This document shows, one piece after another, positions 22,284 through 30,125 of a DNA stretch of 30,125 nucleotides. The position numbers were made by a program, and so were the translations under genes. The number at the start of each line of letters is the position of its first letter. The stretch's first letter is position 1. The notes under the pieces were generated by a model that was not told where the DNA came from, ran no database searches, and saw only the letters and a program-made list of their open reading frames with translations. Origin of the DNA: a virus; IMG/VR virus record IMGVR_UViG_3300023115_000075, positions 1 to 30,125 of that record, one strand, 5' to 3'.

Positions 22284-25200
22284 TTATTTATCTGCTAGTT
22301 TTTTAACTATTTCTTTTAGTTCATCAATTTGTTTTTGCTGTTCCTTAAACGCTTCAATAAACGCACCTGCCATTGCTCCGTAATTAACAGTTTTCATACC
22401 GTTGTCTTCTACATGTACAACTTCTGGGAAATATTGTTCAACTTCTTGAGCAATCACACCCATGTGTTTACGTATTGTATCTTCTTGATCAGTACGAGTA
22501 AATGTTACACCACGTATGCTTAGGATCTTAGTTAAAGGATCTGCAATAACTTCAATGTTGTCTTTGATTCTAGCATCTGAATATGCTGTAACTTCGCCTG
22601 TGACAGTTAGGTTACTGCTACTATCCAATGTCATTGCTACTGTACCGCCTGAACCTGGGTTGTTTTCAGTATCGCTGTGCGTACCGCCTCTATGGAAACT
22701 AAATCTACTAGCACTACGCAAGTATGTTGTACTGCCTTGTACACCAATACCGTAGTTTGTGCTCCACAAGTTGATCATCTGACGTGTACTACTACCAAAC
22801 GATAAGATAGCACTCATTGTATCGTTTACGTCACTACGTAAGAACTGTGTACTATCAATACCGTCAAGTGTGTCAGCATCATCAGCACCAATACCCGTAA
22901 GTCCACTACCGTCTCCTGAGAAGCTATTAGCTGTAATGTTACCAGTAATGTTAATGCTACCTGCACCACTTAGTGTGCCAGAGAAACTGTCGTTAGCATC
23001 AGCACGTAAAAACGATCCACTATCAAGTCCATCTAGGTTATCAGCACTTAGTCCGCTACCAGCACCGTCATTACCTGAGTGCCAAACAGTGTATGTATTT
23101 GTTCCGTCCCAGAATTGAAGTCCGCTTGTACCGCCATCAATGTTAACTCTAGTGTTGCCACCTTCGTTAGCAATGTAAATAACATCGCCTGAATCAGCAT
23201 ACTGCATGTAAGCTCTACGTGTTGCACCTTGATACCAACTAATGTATGGCGAACCTGTTGAGCTTGTATCAGCAAAACGCATTTGTTCGCCGCTTCTACT
23301 TGTAGTAATCAACCCTGTAGCAGTATCGTCTGCATCACTGCGTAGGAAACTTGTGCTATCTAAGCTATCTAGTGTCTCTGCATTAACGCTTGAAAGTCCA
23401 CTACCATTACCGGTAAATGTACTTGTACCAATATTAATGTTGCCAAATCCACTAGTAATACTACCTGCGTTTAGAGCACCAGTACCGGTTAGGTTACTGT
23501 ATGTTCCGTCAATACGTGCGTTAGGCACTGTACCACTTGCTAGGTTACCTGCTGCAAGTGCTTGTATACCTGCACCATTTGTTGTATTCAAACTACCTGC
23601 ATAGATAGCACCTACTACACCCATACCGCCTGCAAGTCTTACAGCACCGGTAGCAGTATCAACTGCTGCACTTGTATCGGTAAATGTTTTGACTCCTGCC
23701 ATTGATTGGTTGCCACCAAGTCTAGCACCGTCTACTGTTCCTGATGTAATATTATCAGCATTCAGTGATCCTAGTCCACTACCATTACCGGTAAATGTAC
23801 TTGTACCAATATTAATGTTGCCAAAACTTGAAGTAATACTACCAGCAGCCAATGCTCCTACTGTTGTTAGGCTACTTGTTACAACCGCACTTCCTAATGT
23901 TGTTGCATTAAGTACACTGGTGTTGTTGATTCTGTATTCTTTAGTGCTTATTAGATTTACATGTTCACTAAAGTCCCAGCTATCATTTGTATTACTCCAT
24001 GTAATTGTGTGGTTAGTACTACCTAACAATGTAATACCGCCGCCATTAGCAGTTGTATCACTAGGTATTGCTACTTTACCTATTTCAATATTTTTGTCTT
24101 CAACTTGTAGCGTTGTAGTATCTAAAGTAGTTGTTGTACCGTTAACTGTTAAGTCTCCAGTTATTACAAGATTACCTGCAATATCTGTATTACCAGTTGC
24201 CCAATCCATTACGACTTTGTTTAGACCATCACCAAACTTGATATCACCGTCTGCATCAATTTGCATACGTTGTGTTGCTGCTGTGTAGAAATCAAGTTGA
24301 TCGTTATCTGATCCTACACTTGCCTCAGCAACAATATACGAGTCTTGATCGCCATCAATAACACCGCCAAGCTCTGCCCAACGTGTACCGTCATAGCCTT
24401 CAAATCTTAGTAATTGGCTATTGAAACGTGCGTCACCTTGTACAGGAGAACCTGGTCTTGCTGCTGTGTTACCAACAGGTAACTTGATTGCACCATCATC
24501 TGAGAAATTGGTGTATCCTGTGATTTCAGTTATACCACCTGCATTTACACGTATTCTAACTTGTGAATCATTTTGTACTTGTCCTGTAGATCCTACATCG
24601 CCAGTTCTAATTATTACATCACCGCCTGTTGCTGCGCCTGTACCTAAACCTCCTTCAATTGTAAGATCACCGCCTGCAACGTCAGTTCCTAATCCATCAG
24701 TACCTTTGATTTTACCGTTAGCTGGAGAAGAACTTGTTTCTGCATTACCAACAACAACAGTTTCGTTACGTAATACTAGGTTGTTGTTAATAGTTAACGA
24801 ACCTGCTGGTATATCTAAAGGATCAGCAGTTACAAGGTCATCAACTCTAATTGTAAATGATGTAGCAGTTGGCGTAGCACCACTTACTGGCCATGTACCG
24901 TCTAGGTTCGCCACTGTGCTGCTTGCAATGTTGATTGTATCACCTGGACTAATACCTAATGTATATGGTGTGTATGTAAACGATAGAGCTACACCAGATA
25001 ATATAGTTCCAGTTGTTGCTGCACTCAAGTAAATTGCATCCTCGGTAACACCACTGACTGTTGTGTTACTTGGAATACTTGCACTACCGCCAACAATCAT
25101 ACCTGCTAGAATGCCTGTTGTGTCATTCATGATAACTTCTTTGATTGCGTTGTCTGTAACTTCGGCTGTGCTTTGAGTTACTGATTCTAAGTTTACTGCA

Positions 25201-28200
25201 ACATCTCTGGCAGCAGTAGCTTCATAACTTGCAACATATGTAAACAAGTTTCTTGCACCATTTGGGCTACCAACAGTTATGTTTGTAGCAGAGCCGCCTA
25301 TTTTCAAACTTGTAACATTTTCATCATAAATTCTACCTGCACCAATACTTGATGAAGTAAGAGCAGCAGAACCAACGTCCAATCCTTCTGCAAGATCAAG
25401 TGCTGTACCCCACTCAGGTGTTGTACCATTTGACTTTAAGAAGTTGTTTGCTCTACCAATGTTTAGTGTATTCAATGTACTTGCAGACTGAGCATATAGT
25501 ATGTCACCAATTGCATATGTACCAATACCAGTACCACCTCTAGTAACTGGAACCAAACTGGTTAAGTTTGCAGGGTTTAGGAAGTATGCACTGTCCAAAC
25601 TATCAAGTGTACCAGCATCAATAACGCCGTCTTTAATGAATACTTGTCCTGTGCCTCCAGCATCTACGTCAAATTGAGACTGTAAGAACCTACTTGTTCC
25701 TAGTGTAGAAAATGTTCCTAGTGGATCATAGTCAGCATTAGCAATACCAATATTAACTGGATCACCGTAAAACTCTCCGCTTAGACTCGAACCTGTAAGT
25801 GTAATTGGGTTATCTGTTGTTGTTGCAACTTTCAAACTTTGTACAACAGTTTTATAACTACTATCACCAAACAATGCTGTATCACTGTTTGGAACACCTG
25901 ATGCTGCAAGTCGACTTGGAGATACTGTACCAGAAATAATGTTTTCTGCGTCAATGTTTGTAACAGCAAGTGTGTTCCAGTTTGCAATCAATCTACTTGA
26001 AGTATTAATAACACTTTCAATTTGTACGTTATTAGTAATTACTTCAGCACTACCCGTACCTGTTGTAGTAATATCTTGTGCGTTTGTAACCAAATCGTTA
26101 ATACTGCTCAAAGCATCTGAACGTAGTGCGTGTATAGTAAATGAGTTTGTTGTAACAGATCCTACAAAGAATCTTGCACCACTGTCAACTGGTCCACCTG
26201 CTCCGCCGGTACTAAACAATTCGTTTGCAGTAGAACCGTCATCTAATGATTCAATACGTATTGCATCACCTGTTGTTAGTCCATGTCCTTCAACTACAAT
26301 ACTATTATCAGTTGTGTTTACAGTGTAACGTGTAATGTTGTGATTGTTGTTTGCAGGAGTACTTGTAAATTCTACTTTGTTTAATAGAGCAAAGCCTTCA
26401 TACAATTCAATTGTATTTGCATCGATGCGTTTTACATAGTAAACTTGTTGGTTTAACAAACCACCAATTGGAACATTTGCTAGTGTATCGTATGTTACAG
26501 GATCACCGTTGCTTAGTCCGTGATTAGTAATTGTAATTCTATATGTACTGTAATCAACAGCACCACCACCGCCTACATCACCTGCTAGGAAGTTATGTGT
26601 AATAATATCGTCTAAGTTGATATCTTTTGAAGTTGCAACAGCAGTGTTATCTTCAACATAGTCTAAAGATGAAGCACTAGCAACAAATAGCTCGCCGCCA
26701 ATAATGTTTACGTAGATACGTTTTTCAATACCTGTAACTTCAATTTCAAAGCCACTACCGGTTCCGCCTACATCGCTTGCATTAACTTCTAACAAGTCTC
26801 CTTGTGCATAACCTGTACCACCTCTGTTGATATCAACATCTGTAATTTGTCCTGCTGTAACTGTGATGTTGGCTTTTGCTCCTGTACCAGATCCTGTTTT
26901 TGCCTGTAAAGGAACAGATTCGTATACTTTATTTCCTAATACAGGTGTATAACCAGATCCGCCTACAATGTTTGCGTTGTCTAAATTAGCAGCAACGCCG
27001 CTTTTGAATTCAGTAACAGCACCTTGAGCGCCGCCGTCAGCACTTGTAACAATAGTGCGCACTGTACCAGTTGCTGCTGCACTTGCTTTGGTTGGATCGG
27101 CACTATCTACGTTTGCATAGGTAAATGTTGTTGATGTTGGAACACTTAGAACAAGACCATTTTCGTTATATGTTTCGTCTGTAGTGTTCAAAATTTGAAC
27201 AGTGTTACCTACTTGTAAATTGTGTGCTGCACTGGTTGTTATAGTAGCAACGTCACTGTTACGTTCTGCAAATGTTAAACTACATGTTTCGTCTGTTGTA
27301 AACGTATAACTTTGAGTTGGATCCATTACTAAGTATTGGCTTGAATTTGAACTACGTAGGAACCAGTTGTCGATAATCTCTGTGCTTGGTCCTTTAGATG
27401 TAGGTGCAACACCTGAATCAACACCGTTAACAAACAAGTTAGGTGCTGTTCCGCTAGTATCCCATGGATCTCCGGTTGAGTCATCCTCGTCATTCCATGC
27501 TCCATCAATAGTAACAACAAGTACGTTACCACTTAAAGCATAGTTACCTTTTGCATAACCGGTTGCACCGTCAATACCAGGCTGTGTAATAATATCACCA
27601 TCTGATGCTGTAAACAAGTTAGCACTCAATGTTAGTTCAACTTGTTCGTAGTTTTCAGTAGCAATGTCACCAGCTTTCAAATCAATAGCAGGAATATCAT
27701 CAACTTGTTCTAGTCGTGATTGATAACCATTTGTGTTTGTGTTTGTAAACTGACGTGTTGCAGGAATCAAGTCTGGATTAAGCTGACCGTTTACGTTCAA
27801 CTGAACAATAGCACCTGGAACAGCCGCAGTACTCACAGTTTTGTCAACAAAGCCACCTAGTCTGTTTGAAATAAAACTTCTTACTGCTAACTGTGTTGAC
27901 AATCTGCCATCACTAGGACCGCCGATCTCATCGTCGCCTAAGTTAACACTGGTTGAAATTTCTTCGATAGCAACATCAGACAGACTTAGACGTAGTGCGT
28001 CAAGTTCGTCCACCTGAACTTTGTTACGGAAGGTAATGTTACCAGTTCTGTTGAACGCTGTAATAAAATCACCAACTTTGAAGTCACCAAGTTCGTTTGT
28101 ACCTGATGAGTACACACGACCTGGTAATTCTTCAAACTGTTCGTATTCTGCTCTTGTATTACCGCCGTTTTGTGGTAGAGCGTTATAGTCTGTGCCTGAA

Positions 28201-30125
28201 CCTGCATATTCCCAAGTGTGTGCAGATGAGTTAACAACAGAAGGTCTGTGGAACCAACATTGCTTTTCTGGCAGTGCTGTCAAGTTTGTTAAACTTGAAC
28301 TACCGTCTGTAGCTGTAATACTAAATGTTGCAGTGCCTAAACCTAGTCTTGCACTTGTTTCATTAACACCGATAACAGTATTAGGAGTGCCAGCAGTATG
28401 GTCTTCATCAATTGTACTAGTTTCATCAAATTGTATTCTAAGTAGTGCTTGTCCTACTGCAACTTCTTCAATACTTACAACTAGTCTGCGCTCTCTTGGT
28501 TCCCAACTATAAACAATAGCACTATTGTTTTGTGCGCCTGTAGTACCTGTAATAGATCTACCAGGAACAAATTCATAACTTTCAGAACCTGATTCAAGTA
28601 TCAATGTTTGATATGTTTGATGCGAACTTAAAATTTCTTCTACATAAAATTCAATAACATCAGAGAAGAACTTGTGTGTTCCTGTGCTTGCTTCGATAAT
28701 GTTAACATCAAAATCCAAACTATCGTCAAACGCAAGTGTAAACTCATCTTCACTTAGAAGTTTTACATAGTACTGTTGTTCATCATCTAGTCCTCTAATA
28801 ACGTTGTTACCATTTGGATCGTAGATAACTTTTTGTCCATTAACAAACCCGTGTCCAACGATTGTAAAGATATTTGTTTCATCATTTACATCTACTGCAC
28901 CATCGAAAGTTGTTTCTGTAGGTGTAAGTTTATAATCGTTAGTGATATCACCTTCTGAACTAACTTCAGTTGGATCTGGCAAGTCTTGTGGATCATTGAT
29001 AATTGTGTTAACAATATCAAATCTACTACCAACAAAGTTTTGAACGTCTGCTGATACACCGGTAATGTATGTTAGAGCTTCTGTTTTTGCTTGTTCAATA
29101 GCTGCAATAGTTTGTAACTCTTGTCCACTGATACTGATACGTGAACTGTCTTGTAAGTTTTGTGTATAATATGCTAGACCAGCACTACGTGAATATCTGT
29201 TACCTGTATCCCAAGTGTCTTTGGCTGCCGCTTCAACAATAAGCTGAGTATCTCTATTACATTTTGATTCGTCGTATGTAAATCCATACCAAATGTTTGC
29301 TTGTATTTGGGTGTTGATATATTCTGTTACGTTCTGCGCAATGTTTATAGCACCAATAGTATCAAGCAATCCGTATGCTTCAGATTCGCTTCCTGTTACC
29401 CATGAAACATCTGGCTCAATAGTTGTAATTGGTGTAGCGCCTGTGCCGTCAATAAAATCAATAATTTCTTGTAATCTATCAGAAGCTGCTGTGGCTGCTG
29501 CTGCACTACCTGCGGCTGCACTAGTATCTTGTGTTTCAGCATTGCCTGCACTTACTGTTACAGTTGTTTCTAATATAACTTCGCTTAAAACAGTTTGCAG
29601 TCTGCCATATGCAGCAACAGTTTCTTCTTGCTGTCCTGTGCCATATTGTGCAGTCCCGTCAATGAAGTATGCTGCTGCTGCTAGTTTAGATTGTAAATTA
29701 CCGCCGTATGTTAAATCATACAGCAATCCATCAATAATTAATTTTGAATCTCTTAAACATTTTGCTTCATTGTAAACAAAGCCTGTAGAGAATGGAGCAG
29801 TGCCTGCTGCAATTTGTGTGTCAATCCATGCATTAACTTCTGCTGCAATAAAATCTTTGTTGTTGATCAGTTGCGTTACAGCATTTGCGTATCCGCTATC
29901 GCTTGCATTGTCACTACCACCAGTTGGTGTTGGTCTTGAATATGCTGCTGCAACACTGTCACCTGGCACGGTATTTTCATCGCCGTTGGTAATAATGTCA
30001 ATAATCTCATCCCATAGGGCATTTGATCTTGAAATTGCTGTAGCATCATTTAACAAATTACCAGTAAACGTTTTTGCTTGTCCAAATGCTGCAATGTGTT
30101 GATCTTTCTGTGCAGCAAATGTATC
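22284..30125 (-). CDS. Giant tail fibre/structural protein with S74 chaperone end (5'-truncated by window)
   Basis: At least 2613 aa. The frame stays open to the right edge, and the TTG at 30056 that an ORF finder would pick is internal. The N-terminal part has two KCxRD repeats (Y(D/N)E(A/S)KC-x-RD ... DxxxGxN..S) near 29752 and 29256, typical of giant marine T4-like structural proteins. The middle is beta-rich with repeated HGL-xxGD-x-V strands (near 28850, 27220, 26510, 26270). Then come repeated TSGTV/NINIG segments and LDxxDSxxFLRSD motifs (near 22855, 23015, 23350, 25600). The last 98 residues are a peptidase S74 intramolecular chaperone, with the Ser-Asp of YSDARIKDN (Ser at 22578-22580), HMGVIAQEVEQYFPEVV and a terminal coiled coil. 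S74 domains trimerise the fibre and cut themselves off before that Ser. Host-recognition fibre is the likely role. Confidence 0.9.
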   Translation of the reverse strand, partial: DTFAAQKDQHIAAFGQAKTFTGNLLNDATAISRSNALWDEIIDIITNGDENTVPGDSVAAAYSRPTPTGGSDNASDSGYANAVTQLINNKDFIAAEVNAWIDTQIAAGTAPFSTGFVYNEAKCLRDSKLIIDGLLYDLTYGGNLQSKLAAAAYFIDGTAQYGTGQQEETVAAYGRLQTVLSEVILETTVTVSAGNAETQDTSAAAGSAAAATAASDRLQEIIDFIDGTGATPITTIEPDVSWVTGSESEAYGLLDTIGAINIAQNVTEYINTQIQANIWYGFTYDESKCNRDTQLIVEAAAKDTWDTGNRYSRSAGLAYYTQNLQDSSRISISGQELQTIAAIEQAKTEALTYITGVSADVQNFVGSRFDIVNTIINDPQDLPDPTEVSSEGDITNDYKLTPTETTFDGAVDVNDETNIFTIVGHGFVNGQKVIYDPNGNNVIRGLDDEQQYYVKLLSEDEFTLAFDDSLDFDVNIIEASTGTHKFFSDVIEFYVEEILSSHQTYQTLILESGSESYEFVPGRSITGTTGAQNNSAIVYSWEPRERRLVVSIEEVAVGQALLRIQFDETSTIDEDHTAGTPNTVIGVNETSARLGLGTATFSITATDGSSSLTNLTALPEKQCWFHRPSVVNSSAHTWEYAGSGTDYNALPQNGGNTRAEYEQFEELPGRVYSSGTNELGDFKVGDFITAFNRTGNITFRNKVQVDELDALRLSLSDVAIEEISTSVNLGDDEIGGPSDGRLSTQLAVRSFISNRLGGFVDKTVSTAAVPGAIVQLNVNGQLNPDLIPATRQFTNTNTNGYQSRLEQVDDIPAIDLKAGDIATENYEQVELTLSANLFTASDGDIITQPGIDGATGYAKGNYALSGNVLVVTIDGAWNDEDDSTGDPWDTSGTAPNLFVNGVDSGVAPTSKGPSTEIIDNWFLRSSNSSQYLVMDPTQSYTFTTDETCSLTFAERNSDVATITTSAAHNLQVGNTVQILNTTDETYNENGLVLSVPTSTTFTYANVDSADPTKASAAATGTVRTIVTSADGGAQGAVTEFKSGVAANLDNANIVGGSGYTPVLGNKVYESVPLQAKTGSGTGAKANITVTAGQITDVDINRGGTGYAQGDLLEVNASDVGGTGSGFEIEVTGIEKRIYVNIIGGELFVASASSLDYVEDNTAVATSKDINLDDIITHNFLAGDVGGGGAVDYSTYRITITNHGLSNGDPVTYDTLANVPIGGLLNQQVYYVKRIDANTIELYEGFALLNKVEFTSTPANNNHNITRYTVNTTDNSIVVEGHGLTTGDAIRIESLDDGSTANELFSTGGAGGPVDSGARFFVGSVTTNSFTIHALRSDALSSINDLVTNAQDITTTGTGSAEVITNNVQIESVINTSSRLIANWNTLAVTNIDAENIISGTVSPSRLAASGVPNSDTALFGDSSYKTVVQSLKVATTTDNPITLTGSSLSGEFYGDPVNIGIANADYDPLGTFSTLGTSRFLQSQFDVDAGGTGQVFIKDGVIDAGTLDSLDSAYFLNPANLTSLVPVTRGGTGIGTYAIGDILYAQSASTLNTLNIGRANNFLKSNGTTPEWGTALDLAEGLDVGSAALTSSSIGAGRIYDENVTSLKIGGSATNITVGSPNGARNLFTYVASYEATAARDVAVNLESVTQSTAEVTDNAIKEVIMNDTTGILAGMIVGGSASIPSNTTVSGVTEDAIYLSAATTGTILSGVALSFTYTPYTLGISPGDTINIASSTVANLDGTWPVSGATPTATSFTIRVDDLVTADPLDIPAGSLTINNNLVLRNETVVVGNAETSSSPANGKIKGTDGLGTDVAGGDLTIEGGLGTGAATGGDVIIRTGDVGSTGQVQNDSQVRIRVNAGGITEITGYTNFSDDGAIKLPVGNTAARPGSPVQGDARFNSQLLRFEGYDGTRWAELGGVIDGDQDSYIVAEASVGSDNDQLDFYTAATQRMQIDADGDIKFGDGLNKVVMDWATGNTDIAGNLVITGDLTVNGTTTTLDTTTLQVEDKNIEIGKVAIPSDTTANGGGITLLGSTNHTITWSNTNDSWDFSEHVNLISTKEYRINNTSVLNATTLGSAVVTSSLTTVGALAAGSITSSFGNINIGTSTFTGNGSGLGSLNADNITSGTVDGARLGGNQSMAGVKTFTDTSAAVDTATGAVRLAGGMGVVGAIYAGSLNTTNGAGIQALAAGNLASGTVPNARIDGTYSNLTGTGALNAGSITSGFGNINIGTSTFTGNGSGLSSVNAETLDSLDSTSFLRSDADDTATGLITTSRSGEQMRFADTSSTGSPYISWYQGATRRAYMQYADSGDVIYIANEGGNTRVNIDGGTSGLQFWDGTNTYTVWHSGNDGAGSGLSADNLDGLDSGSFLRADANDSFSGTLSGAGSINITGNITANSFSGDGSGLTGIGADDADTLDGIDSTQFLRSDVNDTMSAILSFGSSTRQMINLWSTNYGIGVQGSTTYLRSASRFSFHRGGTHSDTENNPGSGGTVAMTLDSSSNLTVTGEVTAYSDARIKDNIEVIADPLTKILSIRGVTFTRTDQEDTIRKHMGVIAQEVEQYFPEVVHVEDNGMKTVNYGAMAGAFIEAFKEQQKQIDELKEIVKKLADK
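22285..22292 (-). promoter_or_regulatory. Possible late promoter GATAAATA at the fibre stop
   Basis: Minus-strand GATAAATAATAA formed by the last codons and stop of the fibre gene (GAT AAA TAA). It is ~90 nt before the 58-aa ORF. The hairpin lies between them, so its use is less certain than at other sites, and the codons alone could explain it. Confidence 0.35.
22578..22580 (-). other. Predicted S74 autocleavage serine codon
   Basis: The codon TCA encodes the Ser of YSDARIKDN, the conserved Ser-Asp pair of endosialidase-type intramolecular chaperones. Known members cleave just before this Ser, which would release a 98-residue C-terminal piece from the mature fibre. Confidence 0.7.
23395..23447. 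repeat. 53-bp direct repeat, copy 1 (fibre gene)
   Basis: Begins AGTCCACTACCATTACCGGT and ends TTGCCAAA. It is identical to 23773-23825. It encodes the fibre segment FGNINIGTSTFTGNGSGL. The identity at third codon positions, in a gene whose other repeats have diverged, indicates a recent duplication or gene conversion. Confidence 0.9.
23773..23825. repeat. 53-bp direct repeat, copy 2 (fibre gene)
   Basis: Identical to 23395-23447 and 378 bp (126 codons) away, so recombination between copies would remove or add a whole in-frame unit without breaking the fibre reading frame. Confidence 0.9.

Noticed and set aside
23689-25032. Long Val/Leu/Pro-rich plus-strand ORFs opposite the fibre gene (also 29293-29775)
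   Set aside because: They are mirror frames of a Thr/Gly/Asn-rich coding sequence, with no ribosome sites, promoter or familiar motif.
30054-30056. TTG start of the giant fibre at 30056
   Set aside because: The same frame continues without a stop to the window edge and the upstream residues resemble internal fibre repeats, so the gene is simply truncated.
1-30125. tRNA genes, CRISPR arrays, insertion sequences, integrase or attachment sites
   Set aside because: None was seen. Intergenic gaps are under about 90 nt and contain only promoters, hairpins and ribosome sites.

Overview
The window is part of the structural-gene region of a T4-like contractile-tailed bacteriophage (myovirus) with an AT-rich genome. 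Recognisable T4 homologues are the large terminase (gp17), small terminase (gp16), head-completion protein gp4, tail tube gp19, tail sheath gp18, neck proteins gp13 and gp14, and sheath stabiliser gp15. A tail-tube-like baseplate protein (gp48/gp54 class) and a giant S74-terminated fibre protein accompany them. Several proteins are of the kind I know from marine T4-like phages of cyanobacteria and SAR11: the 904-aa LysM protein, KCxRD repeats in the fibre, and gp13-15 of cyanophage type. A marine host, possibly SAR11, is an inference. No bacterial genes, tRNAs, CRISPR arrays or insertion sequences were seen.

Layout. From the right edge leftward on the minus strand: the fibre gene (cut by the window end), a 58-aa tail-associated ORF, then an overlapping operon (126-aa protein, small glycosyltransferase, 872-aa glycosyltransferase-repeat protein). 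This meets a plus-strand operon head-on (gp14, gp15, Nudix hydrolase). That operon diverges from gp13 at a perfect palindrome. Continuing leftward on the minus strand: gp13, an SGNH-like protein, a nucleotide kinase, gp18, gp19, the gp48/gp54-like protein, a 124-aa unknown, gp4, gp16, a 186-aa and a 516-aa protein, gp17 and the 904-aa protein. Coding density is very high. Many genes overlap by 1-4 nt, and no gap exceeds about 90 nt.

Regulation visible in the sequence. An octamer close to the T4 late promoter, GATAAATA, precedes most structural transcription units (eight exact copies and two 7/8 variants). It often overlaps the upstream gene's stop codon and sometimes lies so close to the ATG that the message would be leaderless. 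Separately, sigma70-type TTGACA promoters precede the 58-aa ORF, the glycosyltransferase operon and, less clearly, the nucleotide kinase. This suggests that accessory and metabolic genes embedded in the late region are expressed on a different schedule. Hairpin terminators separate gp19, gp18, the 516-aa gene and the 904-aa gene from their neighbours.

The most unusual content is the 872-aa protein. It has a recognisable glycosyltransferase-like module at its C-terminal end, preceded by four ~100-residue modules that look like copies of half of that domain with the first Asp of the DxD motif lost. Also notable are the oversized gp18, gp15 and fibre, two non-lytic peptidoglycan-binding proteins flanking the terminase, and the inverted gp14-gp15 block.
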